Source of the DNA: Lepidodermella squamata
Taxonomy: Eukaryota; Gastrotricha
Assembly: GCA_047495785.1 (NCBI GenBank)
Contig: JBLDXI010000055.1
Coordinates: forward strand, 1,860,001-1,924,000
Reading direction: 5' to 3'
Length of the DNA stretch: 64,000 nucleotides
The notes below the pieces were generated by a model, which did not search any database, was not told the origin of the DNA, and saw only the letters and a list, made by a program, of their open reading frames with translations. Positions 36,666 to 48,063 of this stretch are shown here, piece by piece (positions within the stretch are counted from its first letter, which is position 1; the number at the start of each line of letters is the position of its first letter). A program made the translations under genes and the position numbers.

Positions 36666-37955
36666 ATGGAATTGAATATTAACGACACTCATCGCCAGGA
36701 AATATTCAACTACTTGCGCTTCTGGCGATATCAAAGAGGAAAGCGCGTGCGTTCAGTCATCTCATGTTTCGATGATATCCGTGGTAGTCGATTGCGAGGA
36801 GAAACAACTTTTACTATCGATGAGGTTCAAGCTGTTCTGTGAGCAAATTTCTCTATATTAATAGTAGAAATAAGTTGTTTAATCACAGGGACGAGTTACT
36901 TGTACTTGTTAAGAGCGAAATGGAGGCAGAGCTAACCAATACTGGCCATACTAATGTGCTTCTGCTGAAGCAGGTAATTTCAAGAATACCCAAGCCAATT
37001 TATCTTCGACTCTTTTGCGTTAGCTTTTTTCCCAAGCAGAAAAATGGCATCTAAAGCTTCAAACAAACATATCAGAGTTGGAAAACAGAGACTTATTAGA
37101 CCAAATTCGCGAGTTTGAAGGTCAGTTTATGCTTACCCAAATCTCAGTTTGCTGTATTCTTTCATATATGCAGAGGTTGAATTTGCTGGAGTTAAAGTGG
37201 ATAAGGATTTGACGGAGTTGATAAAATCTACGAAACTAATGCCGATGAACGAGACGGGATCGACTGCATTACTTCATGCTGTTAGCCTTCTTCTGTTTTT
37301 CAATATTTCCTTGCTTTATCATTGATTTTTTCCAGAAAATAGAGGAATTGGAGCGTGAGAATCAGAAACTTCTCAGTGCTTTGAAGAGCGTGGAACAACA
37401 AGCCAAAGGGTTATCTAAGGAGCAAGAGAACCTGAAAAGCAGTCTCAGCAAGACTACCGCTGATGCTGCTGCTCGTTCAAAAGAAGCTGAAATGGCAAAA
37501 CACCAAGATAAAATGGTTTGGGATATGCAAGAGCAAATCGCAAAGTTGCTTCGAGATGTTGAAACTGTGAGTAGATGTGTTTTTCATAGCCTTGCTTAAA
37601 AGTCCATTATTAGGAAAAAATGGATAAAGACAAGAAGACTCAGGAACTTCACAATGACTTGACAAAAACTAAACATGAATTACTGAAAGTTCAAGACACT
37701 CTTGGAATGGCTGAAAAAGAACTGGAAAAGAAGGTTTGGATTCTGTTCAGTGTGATAGATTATTTAAAGTTACTAAACTAAACTTCAATTCCAGGTCCAG
37801 GAAACAGCCCCGTTCAAGAATATGAAGCAGATGTTGTTGAAGAAAAACGATCAAATAAAGGAGTTGCGTAACAGGCTCTGCAAGTAATTTATTCCCTTTA
37901 ACTCAAATGGTTGCTTCCACGTAATTTTCATTTTAGGTATGAACCGGACACCTAG
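36666..37955 (+). CDS. LZTFL1: Leucine zipper transcription factor-like 1 (BBS17)
   Basis: Predicted 306 aa (human 299) in eight small exons: 36666-36838, 36889-36973, 37024-37120, 37174-37280, 37336-37566, 37614-37733, 37795-37883, 37937-37955. LZTFL1 is a cytoplasmic coiled-coil protein that binds the BBSome and restrains its entry into cilia. The N terminus carries EIFNYLRFWRYQRGKR and FTIDEVQAVLDELL, followed by NTGHTNVLLLKQLFSQAEKW and ISELENRDLLDQI. A long coiled coil with family segments ELERENQKL, LLKVQDTLGMAEKELEKK and MKQMLLKKNDQIKELRNRL leads to the YEP(D/E) end. Exon joins were set by reading frame and by colinearity with the human protein. A ciliary-trafficking gene here implies ciliated sensory neurons. 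Confidence 0.93.
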
Positions 37956-38653
37956 CCCGATGGAACATCGTCCTTATTTAGACGACTCCATAATGCCGAA
38001 GTGGAAAAAATACCTGCGAAAATATTATAGCAAATTGCTGAGTTGTAAATGATAAATGCTTGACATGAAAGATGCCTTTTTCCGCAGCAAAGTTTTTTAT
38101 TGTCCTCAGGGCTTTTCCAAGGCGAATCAGATCAGATCAGATCAGGGTTTCAGGACAGTCAAACAAGCTGAATTTATTACCTCTGAAATCGTGCCAAATG
38201 CAGCCTGAATTCTATATTATGTATCATACGGGGCGGGGCCTAGCAGTAATAAGTAGAAGATAGCATTTGCAATATAATAATTTGCTCCGGGAAAAGGTTT
38301 CTTGCGCAATACAAGTTCTATAGACTGAATGATCATACAGTATTCATTGTATTTATAGCTGGTTCATAAATTCTTCTTCGTTGTACAGCTTATTCAGTTT
38401 TTAACTCTTGCGGTTGGCTCATTTACGGACTGCTCGTCATTTCTATCAACACAAATATGGCAATTATTTAAATAACATTGAGTTTCGCTCATGGCAAGCG
38501 TTCTCATTGAACGGTGACTACCTACGGTTTAGAAAAAATGTGAAGTTAGAGTTTTAGCAACTCGTTCATAAGCTAAGTGTGTGATAACGAAGCTGATTGA
38601 TACGCTACCCTCATCAATATATTTGATGAAAAATTGCCAAGGTCATTCTCTAT
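37956..38653. other. Intergenic region after LZTFL1
   Basis: No gene recognised. A short ATCAG pentanucleotide microsatellite (four units) lies at about 38123-38142. Confidence 0.45.
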
Positions 38654-38655
38654 TA

Positions 38656-38989
38656 CTGTGAAAGTTGTCTAAACCGGACTCGGGTCGCGCCAGGCAAAAT
38701 GGTCCGGCTTAGACTTAGGAAATATAAGGGAAATATAACGTAAACGTCAGGATTTTCATGTTACGAACTTGGAAGTCATTCAAGTCAAACCTTTCTATAT
38801 ATATAATTGAACTACATTGACCCTAGATGCTAGATCCGGGATGATTGGCCGATTGAAAATTTTCAAATTTTTCGATGTGTCTCAGGTCAGGCAGGTGCCT
38901 GCATTTTCCCCCAAATTCTCTACAAAATTGACCTTTTCATGCGTAAACCGGACTCAGACCTCAAAATCCGGTTTAGACAACTTTCACTG
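38656..38989. mobile_element. 334-bp MITE with TA target duplication
   Basis: Inverted ends of about 25 bp (GTGAAAGTTGTCTAAACCGG in common) start just inside TA at 38654-38655 and 38990-38991. Further TAAACCGG/TCCGG copies occur inside. It has no coding capacity. The TA duplication and ends point to the Tc1/mariner-pogo group. The ends are unrelated to those of the 2,663-bp transposon. Confidence 0.75.
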
Positions 38990-38991
38990 TA

Positions 38992-40044
38992 TTAAATTAC
39001 ATATTCAATTGCTAACTGAATGGTATTTGGTTCTCCATAGACATGATTCTCTCTAGATCCCATGCTTACGAGAAAGTGGGTGCAAGGCCATGGTATAAAC
39101 GAAATATTCAAATTAATTTTCGCTTTTTGAGAGGCCGAAAATATAGTGCTTTCTGACTGGCTTGCGTAATATTTATCAATATGGCACTCAGTTGGTCATT
39201 ACCACTCGACTGCATATTGTTCCGATTTCTTAATTTCGTTCTCTCAGATAAAGAAAAGCTATGAATGCTATACCACAAAAATGTAGCTCTCAGCCTTGTT
39301 CAGTCGACATTGAAGCATTTTCTGTATGGTCCAATTGGCTGGAGTTGGCATCTGCATTATTTTGATGCTAGGAGGAAACTTTTCAAGCATGATTTGCATT
39401 ATCTTTCAGCTCAGATCCAGCTCTTGACTTTGACATGCGCGCACGCGCCGCGCGTGCTGTAAGCGGATATTCTGGATAAAAATATTTAATCAGTCGGATG
39501 TAACTTTTATATTGCGAATTCTGAACAACTTGTGATAAGTGTCCCAAAGAAACAGGGAAAACTCTTTGTATCACGCTGAAAGTGACAATATGTTGACCCA
39601 TGCAACTTGCACCATATAGAAATTGGTTCAACTTTAGACTGAAAATGCTGTTATACTTACTGCTAAAACAGCGGCCTCGGAAAAAAAACTAATAGAATAT
39701 TGCATCCTAACATTCATGAATAATCTGACTATCAGGCGCCCATGGCGTTTTAGCCATCTTCACATGAGCATGAATAATGTCTATGCGGTTTTGCGACAGA
39801 CCTGTTACGAAGAAATACATTTACAAACTAACTTTTTGCCGCAAGCATATTCAGGCGGACCTTCTTCAGACATCCTTGTGTTGAATATTCTTGCAACAAT
39901 ACCCGATTCACGGTATCATGTACCGACAGTATTCCATCGTGATTTCTTGAGTTTGTAATAAAAACATATGAAAATGTTAAAGTTTTTATTGAGCTGCTAA
40001 ATATGAGTAACAATCATTAACGATACAAAAACACGAAGCAACTT
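38992..40044. other. Intergenic region before GSKIP
   Basis: No gene recognised; short frames only. Confidence 0.4.
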
Positions 40045-40465
40045 TTAGCTCTTATCGTCGGTTGCTACGATACCACTGGTTTCAAGTTTTGATATGAGAT
40101 CATTTGCGAACATCTCACAATACTTAGCACTGTAGTGACTCAGCAAACCATTAATTGTTTCGAAATGAGAACCATGACCGGGACTTCCAACCTGATAAAA
40201 TAATAGACCGTTTCCTAATGAGGTTTCTGGGATACATTTTGGTGGAGCATACCTTGAAACCGTTTGAGGATAACTCGATGTCCAACTGATGCCCCTCGAG
40301 TGTAATGATCCGTAAAGATGCTAGCTGTTTCGTTGAATCTAGCCCCACGATTTGAGCATCTTTCACATAGGGCTTTACTTCAGTAACGACATATTCGGCG
40401 TCTTCGAGGAACGGGCGATCTTGAGTTCCGTCGACGTAGTTATCGTTGAATGCTACATGTTCCAT
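40045..40465 (-). CDS. GSKIP: GSK3-beta interaction protein homologue
   Basis: Predicted 119 aa; exons 40253-40465 and 40045-40191 with a 61-nt intron. Human GSKIP (139 aa) binds GSK3-beta and the PKA regulatory subunit, and inhibits the kinase. The shared DUF727-type fold is seen in the helix LEDAEYVVTEVKPYV, a beta region ending LEGHQLDIELSSNGFKV, and HFETINGLLSHYSAKYCEMF, which aligns with HETVYSLLDTLSPAYREAF in the human protein, before a short charged tail. The N terminus is shorter than human. It lies 376 nt downstream of SLC25A42 on the same strand, with a TTTACCATAG acceptor 7 nt before its ATG, so joint transcription is possible. Confidence 0.85.
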
Positions 40466-40841
40466 CGTTCAACTATGGTAAAACCGGTCTAAACAAATTC
40501 GAGCTGATAGTATTTATAGTTGATTTTTATATCATTAAGCAGAGCTTTTTCAGCCCAACTAGAAAGAAATCACATTTGTATAAAAGTAATTTATGGACGA
40601 GAGGGACACCTAACGACGCTTGACTGACGGCGGAAAAATAGAAAGCAAGGCTGATGCAATACTCAACAAAACTCGAGTAAATCCAATATTTATGCGGCAT
40701 TCAAAATCAGTTTTCCGATATTGCGTAACAGCGTGTGAATCTTCGATGTATTTAGCTGATAGCAAGAGATGGTACAAGGAAGAAAACCTAGAAGCCTGTT
40801 GGTCGTGCCGAGTTTTCGTCGCAAAACATTTCACAGCCTAA
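40466..40841. other. Intergenic region, SLC25A42 to GSKIP
   Basis: No exon recognised. Probably the SLC25A42 3' UTR and the GSKIP 5' flank. Confidence 0.4.
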
Positions 40842-42317
40842 TTAGCTTTCATTCCAATAGCGGAAGAAGGATTGCATCAAATCGTAGGTTGTGAATGACA
40901 GACCGCTCGCAATCGGCCCTGAAATATATTAATTAATGAAAAGAACTTCCAGGAGGTTCACCTACCTTTAATCCAATTCATCGAAAGACCTTTGTATATC
41001 CCACCAATGAGGCCACCCTAATTGATAAATAAAATATTGCTTATGAACATTAAATAGATGGGTAAATTTAACCTCTTGCCAGATATGACGCAAGGTCAGA
41101 GTGACACGCCGATAAACGGTCTGCCTGTGAGGATCCAGATCTAGCGCGCCAGCGGTCTGCATGCGCCTTCTCACCACGTCCAGCTATAAAGATTACAATG
41201 TAAATAATCAAATAGCCGATTAGTTTCCAATTATAATAACCTAAGCTGATAAAACAGGGCCTCTATCTTCATTAGGGTTACTATATTTTGGCTATTGAAA
41301 ATACTTTCTTGGCTCCACTACATGGCATTACACATTTACAAACCGGATAGGACGACGTTTGACCGCAGACACCGGCAATGGCGCCATATAATAGCCGATG
41401 ATATGCTGATAGTTCCAGCGACACGTGATCTCTATGGTACTGCTTCAGTGATTCATATGTGAAAAATGCCACTCCCGCATAAGGAATTATTCCAAGTATA
41501 GTAGGTGTAAAGCCGTGATAAAAAGTTGCCAAGCCTTCTTGTCGGTAAATCCGAAAAACTGTTTCGATCAGGTTCGGATACCTAATAATAATCATAAAAG
41601 CCTGGTAAGCGTGCAAATCATTTCCATTATCACCGACCGGTCTTTGCTGACAACAGCCATCCGAGCTCTTAGCATATCTAATGGATACGTTATTGTCACC
41701 CCAGTCATTCCGGCTAAGGAGCCGGCAGCGAATTGGGCAAGATGTGGAAGAGGATGACTAGCGAAATAAATGCAAGTCGCATCAATAATATCGCGTTGTC
41801 GAACTTACCCCCAGTAGAAAGCCAACTGAAGTTTCCACTGTTCGTGGGCAGTAAATTGCAAAGAGGCATAAGGTATTATTCGTAGTAATGTCGCTGAATT
41901 TCCGCGCCATAAGTGCAATACGCCCTTCTCTTTGACATTGGTTCGAAGGAACACAAAGAGATGAGGTATACTGAATTTTGTTGACGAAACTGTGGTTTCA
42001 TATAAATTCAATGTCAGTGGCTGGGAAAGATTGTCAGATTAACAGACTTTGAAAATGAATTTTTGCCCGATCCAAAGGAGCTATGGCGGTTTTGGCTATA
42101 ACAATCAAATGCATCATTCAGCATGAAATATGTTGATTTGAGCATACCTACAGCACCTGCAACGGCGCCAGAAGCAAATGACTGCCACACGTCTTTCTGT
42201 GAGAAGTGCGAAACGCAAACTATGAAACTGTCATAATAATTGCTGACTTACAAAAGTTTTCCTTGGGTAATGGTCGAACAAATTTGCATTTTTGTGGGCA
42301 TTATGATCGCGATGCAT
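40842..42317 (-). CDS. SLC25A42: Mitochondrial CoA / adenosine-phosphate carrier SLC25A42
   Basis: Predicted 313 aa (human 318) in nine exons: 42252-42317, 42148-42196, 42048-42095, 41809-41989, 41638-41757, 41344-41581, 41073-41183, 40966-41017, 40842-40918. The carrier moves CoA into the mitochondrial matrix in exchange for adenine nucleotides. All three carrier signatures are present: PLDRAK, PLDMLR and PLDVVR. Orthologue-specific stretches include LWRGNSATLLRIIPYASLQFTAHE, LATFYHGFTPTILGIIPYAGVAFFTYESLK, VVRRRMQTAG and [23 protein letters not shown]. Two introns use weak donors (GTCGGT after 41638, GTCTGT after 42048) that were forced by reading frame and homology. A TTTCTCAG acceptor lies 26 nt before the ATG. 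Confidence 0.93.
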
Positions 42318-43152
42318 CGATAAAGAGTAGCGATCAAACCATCTGAGAAATTAGTATTGAAACTAAAAATAAATGTACATGGGGATATACTGAAGCATCA
42401 AGCGATTTGAAACTAATAAACATCTGTGGCATTAATCGCCCCCATCATTAAGTTCACTTATCTGAAAATCGATGCGATCTAGAATAGAAGAGATTATAAT
42501 TTGCGGAAAGTTGGAGAACGGTAAGAGAACAGGTAAGAGGCATATTTCTGTTACCCTTACCATACGAGCGAAGGCACGAAACTTTTTCGATATCTCATAC
42601 GCTGAGGTCAGATTTGTAAGGGCTGGCCATTTTTCCAATTTAAACTTGTTACATGATTTAGCAAAAAGACTGCGCGATGTAAGACTAATGTTGGAGGCAA
42701 GCAGTACATAGGTTCCACGATTTGGCAGATCCAACAGCCCCTTGGACAATATGAGGAAACTGCATTAATGCATTAGAACTAATCACAAAACAGTTTTGCC
42801 CACCGCCCACCCACAAATGGAGTATCATTCTAGGTTGGCTGTCAAATTGCCTTGCGAAGCAGATTCGTTTGACTCGTCTGAAACAAGGCCATTGAATTCA
42901 AGTTTTCACCCACAAAAAAACGCAGATCGCGAAACGCGCAGAAAAAAGTACGCGCGAAAACTGTTTTTTATTTTGACACATTTATAAACTGTACATGTAA
43001 TTCAAATATTTAAAATTAATCATAAATTAAAAGAGATATAAATTTTGAGTAGCAACGAGAGCTTCCTTGGATAGATGGGGCGTTTGTCCTCATTTGAACA
43101 TACAATGATACTAATCGGTTAGGTAGCGTTCAATACATTACTCTGCTTGACT
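42318..43152. other. Divergent intergenic region, SLC25A42 / ankyrin gene
   Basis: 835 bp between head-to-head genes; no exon recognised. Likely both promoters. Confidence 0.4.
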
Positions 43153-46100
43153 ATGAGCGTTAACATTGTTAGCCACGGTCCAGAGTCTGAGGAATACAGA
43201 AGAACTATCACGGATATTCTAAATGACTGCAGCTTGTCTGATGCAAATGCTGATGGCCAAGATAACGAGTCGTTACTGCCTAACACTCAGCCAGCTATTT
43301 TTTACGAAACAGTTTTGTATAAACTCCTGGCTCGTCCTACTCGTGAAAACTTGCGTAATTGTTTGCTGGTTATCGATACGTTGGAACCTCATGAAGTTAA
43401 CATTTCTTCGGACGATGGCTCCAGCTACCTTCATGTTCTAGTTAAAATGGCACCTTCGATTTATGAGGTTTGCTTTCTATGTGGTGTGAGACAGTTCTAT
43501 ATTTTCAAATTAACAGTTGAACAGTGGCCTATCCCCCGCAATTCCCGTGCTGTATCGCTTGGCGATTGCTGGTCTCGACGTGAACAAGTCAACCGCACTA
43601 GGAAATACCGCGCTACATTTGGCAGCTGTCAGACCAGAAGCTGCTGACTTTGTACAGCACCTGATCAGAATTGGAGTTGATCCAGCGATAGCAAATTTAA
43701 GGCAGTGCACGGCGTTTTACATATATAGCAAGCATACCTGTCAGCTCTTGAAAACTCCTAATGTTGTTCCGTCTGGCATATGGAGAGCAGGTACGCGGCT
43801 GTACTCACAGAAGATTTTTTCTCGAAAGCTTGCTGGCTTAGCAGCTAACTATTTCGCTGCTCTAATTTTTCGAAATGCCGAAAAGTGCATAACATGCTTA
43901 TTTGCTATTTTTATGGCCGCATGCTTTGAAGTTGCGCATTGTTAACATTGAAACTTTAGTTAGCACTATGCCAAATTTTACCTTCAGCATTTGAATTTAT
44001 ACCTATGATTAACTTCTTATTTCTCATCTTCATTACAGTTTGCGGCGAAAATTTTGTAGACATGAAAAAGCTGATCGCGTCGTCATGGACCCGGCTTAAT
44101 TGCTCTCGAGATGGCTTGTCTCTGCTATACTGTGCCGGGGAGACCGGAAACACTGCAGTAGTGGAGTTTGTTCAGAAGTACTTGTAAGTTTCCAAAGTTC
44201 ACAAAGCGTAAATATAGTGCCATTTCTCTTTAACAGCTTACGTAACGAGCTCGTAGCTCACGCTCTGGCGTGCGACTCGCTGAAATTAAAAAAAATGTTG
44301 AACAACTGCAATGGTTTGTTATAATTAATTTGATAGTTTGGCATTATATAAATTTTAGTATATTCGTCAAATGTAATTTCATAACAGTGCACATAACACA
44401 TAATTATACATTAGTCATCGGCCTAAATGAAATGATATTTTCTTCCATTTAGACAACGATATCAAATCTCTAATCAACGCGGTCGACGAATCTTTTGCGC
44501 CACCCAAGCCTCTGTTAGCATTTCTTCGCGAGTTCGGAGAAGATATCTCGGGTCCAACAATACAACTATTGCGAAAGCAAGCCGGCATAGAAACAAATAC
44601 TCCATTCCCCATCGATGACTCGTACATTGGTAAGTGTTTTCGACCAACCTATCTTTGTATTGATACCAGTTATTGTTGTCAGCTGAAATCCGCGCCCTAA
44701 ACACCGCATTTGAAGATTCTGAATTTTATGAACAAGTTATTGAAGGAAGTGCTGCTTCATTAGATGAAGCGTTGCAACTGATTTCTGCGGGCAAGGTACA
44801 TTTCTGATCTTTCCATCTCTACTACTTACAATTGATTGCTCCAGGTAAATGTCGCTTTGAGATCGCAACAACCAGAACGCTTAGGTTGGACATATCTTCA
44901 TTTGGTGGCTCATACATGGCGGTCATCAGAAGGTAATCGAGATCCAGTATTGCAGCGACGCTATATCAGGTTGATTTATCGACTGTCTTTGGCTGGAGTT
45001 GACGTAAATGCGAGAGATGGAAGCAACCAAACGGCTCTTTTGGTTGGTGAAATCCAAGCGCTTCCTTGTAATTATTAACAAAGTTAACTCCAGAAAGCTT
45101 TTGACAACAATGACCCAACCATGGCGATGCACTTGCTAAGATGCGGAGCGGATGGCGCAGTTTCTTCTCCAGGAGGCGTTTTGATCGGTATCGAGCGCTA
45201 TGAGTATCAAGGGCGTCTCGTAGCTCGAGCAGGTCTCCGTCCGAAAGACATCGCTGGGTTGTGGGCAGCTGTGGAAGCTGGTGACTACGAGCGAACAGAA
45301 AGATGGCTTTCATCATGGTGCCGCGTTAATGCAGTTCGTGACGATCGTTCTGTACTTGACGTCGCCAGGTCGCTGGGTAACAAGAAGATTATAGAGCTCC
45401 TTGAGAAAATGCGTCACACCACGGAACTTGTATGTGCTGCCTTGGCCTGTGATGTCGAAAAAGTCAAGTTATTACTGGCGCTGGGAAAACGTAAATATTA
45501 TTATACAAATCAAGGGTTGTACAAAACCAGTATTTCCAATATAGGAATGTGTAACCTCAACCCTGTCGATCCAGTTCGTTGGAATTTCGCTAAAAAACCT
45601 TTATGCGATATTTATCTTGATATAAATTACAGCTTCATTTCATTGGTTTACTACCGAGGCGTTGTCGAATTGAAACAATACACCGTCCATTTGTTATAAC
45701 TGCTATGGAAGTTTGCACTCCGCCGATAGTTCACATGCTGGTCAAATTTGGAGCAGACTTGGACCATTTCTATGACGGTATAAGAATCCCATGACATTTA
45801 TTTAATTTTCAGATAACAAAGCTTGAATTGCGACTTACCAGCCACGTCATTTTAGCGATGCGCAAAAATTTATATGTGTTATCCTCGAATTGCGACAACA
45901 GTTCTGTGGTATGAAATGTAGTTTTCTGGCCTAAGCTGGCTTGTCGCTAATAATTAAGATTAATGGGATTCATTGACTCTCGGGTTTTTATAATGCCATG
46001 GTAAACATTTTTCAGAAGCTGCTCCGTGTGGACCAGTTGCATTTTGGGCGTTCAGACCTGGAATCGATCCCGCTGTTACGATGGTTGTAGCGCAAAGTGC

Positions 46101-47792
46101 CTCTTTAACTCTCAAAGACGAGCGTGGCTGCTCTTTGCTTCACCGGGCTCTGACGAAGCCGGTAAACAGTTACTTACCTATATCAATTTGTAACATACCT
46201 ATGCTTTTCGACTATTCCAGGAACAAGAATTGAAGAAAGAAATCGTAGAGGTGCTTATTGATCGAGGAATAGATATTTCGATGCGCGATATTGACGGCTC
46301 GTCAGCTAGAGACTATATCACCATCTACGATATTCCGAATGGCGATGCGCTGCGTGCCTGTATCGATTTGCACATTCTCGAATTAGCCGTGAAAGGAAAG
46401 CTCGAATACTTGGAGAATCTTGTGCTTCAAGGCTACGATCATATTTTAAACATTCGAGGCCCTCCGAAAAATTACACCATAACCGAGCATGTTACGTTGA
46501 AAAATTTGACTGACATAAAGGAGTTCCTCGAAGAAATACATCTGATTCAGGTTTTTATGAGTTTGCAAAATGGGATGTAAATATATTCGATATACAATTT
46601 TAGAAAGATATCGAAGCCGTTCAGGCTGCAGCTGCTACGGGCAACATTGGTTATCTGGCCAGATGCACGGAAAAGATAAGCATTTATGGTAAATTCCCAA
46701 TACTATTAATTACCTATTAAAATTAAGCCTCCTATTCACTTCAGGAAAAGACAAAGGCGGCAGAACTCTGTTACATAAAGCTGTGCTTTGGGAGCAAGAA
46801 AATATAATTGAATTCGTATTGCAGCAGCTTCCTCAAATAATCAACTTGACGGACAATTTGAATCGAACCCGTAAGTCTACAGCAGATTATCTGATTCTAG
46901 GAACTGATTTTTGGTGTCACATTCCAGCGTTGCATTATTGCGCCTGCCTACCACAGCCTAACCGCAAGAAGCTGTGGCAGCTGCTTGGCTCCAAAATCAA
47001 TGGTTGCAACCCTACCATTAAGGATGTGAATGACATGACTGCAGCAGACTACGTTAAGGAGATGGACCACGAGACACCGGTAGAATCTAAAAAGTACGCG
47101 GAAAATGAGGGTTCATTTTTCCAACATTCGCGCATTTTTTACTGCTTTTCAGGCGAGGCCGCCAAGTTTTCAACTACCGCGTTCAGACAGTCTTGGAGGA
47201 TGAACAAAGCAAACGATATGGTCACGTATACGAATTATATTCAGCCTACCACGCTCTATGGGATCATTTGATAAAAGCTGGTACTCCAGATAACGACGAT
47301 CATTTGATCAGCATCGGAAATCACCTGGCAGGAGACTACGTCGACCCTGTGTGGAACGGGAAGCTACTGTTCAAGTGCATTGAACAGAAGCAGCAGGACA
47401 ATGCATTGAACCTTTGGCGCCAGCTTAAAATGACGCTGTCTCCCGAGGCTCTTCAGGAGGAAACCTACACACTGACGATTACTGTCCAAGAGCGCGTCAA
47501 GACTGCACAGAAACAAGCACAACCGGCTAGGCGAGGCCGACAAGCGGCGCAAACAGTGCAGATGCAAGACGTGAAGAAAGATATTAAAACAAGCTTAATT
47601 GACGCTACCAAGCACAATTTTCTGATGTTACTCGAGAAAGTATGGCGCGAGTATATGGCTGAAGCGGCAGAGGGTGCAAAGCTTCTGGAAAACGTAGGCG
47701 AACTGATCGAAACAAATACCCAAGCTGTTCAGACCGATCCTCCGGCGCTGGGTTCGCACAGCGTGCCACAACAGCCTGTTGCTGTGGTTTAA
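43153..47792 (+). CDS. Large ankyrin-repeat protein, family not recognised
   Basis: About 1,120 aa over many small exons: 43153-43467, 43517-43790, 44039-44183, 44237-44313, 44453-44629, 44683-44795, 44845-45042, 45094-45490, an uncertain part ending 45777, 46016-46161, 46221-46550, 46604-46688, 46745-46870, 46928-47093, 47153-47792. Diverged ankyrin repeats recur: ALGNTALHLAAVRPEAADF, GLSLLYCAGETGNTAVVEF, WTYLHLVAHTW, KGGRTLLHKAVL, PLHYCACLPQPNRKKLWQLL, often with inserted linker helices. The last exon is different: a predicted helical domain (RYGHVYELYSAYHALWDHL), an Ala/Gln/Arg-rich basic stretch, another helix and a Gln/Pro tail ending at 47792. The protein may be a scaffold, but no function can be named. 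Exons between 45490 and 45777 are the weakest part of the model. Confidence 0.75.
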
Positions 47793-48063
47793 AACGATCG
47801 CATGTAGCCTGGAACTAGAACTTGGAACATAGAATGCACTAACTGTAACGTATATACATTATTTTCCATTTTTGCATTATCATTCAAAGCATCAATAAAT
47901 GCATGTTTCCATATTGATTTCAGATATCGCTGAGAAAAAAAATGAGCCGTAAACATTCTTCTCTTCAAATACTTCATTTATTTTCAAGCGTTGAAACAAA
48001 CCGAAAATTCAGATAATATCAGCATTTAACAGTGTTTTTTGGCGTTCCCAGCCGCCAAAAATA
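47793..48063. other. Convergent intergenic region, ankyrin gene to GPCR
   Basis: 271 bp of AT-rich sequence between converging genes; nothing recognised. Confidence 0.5.
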
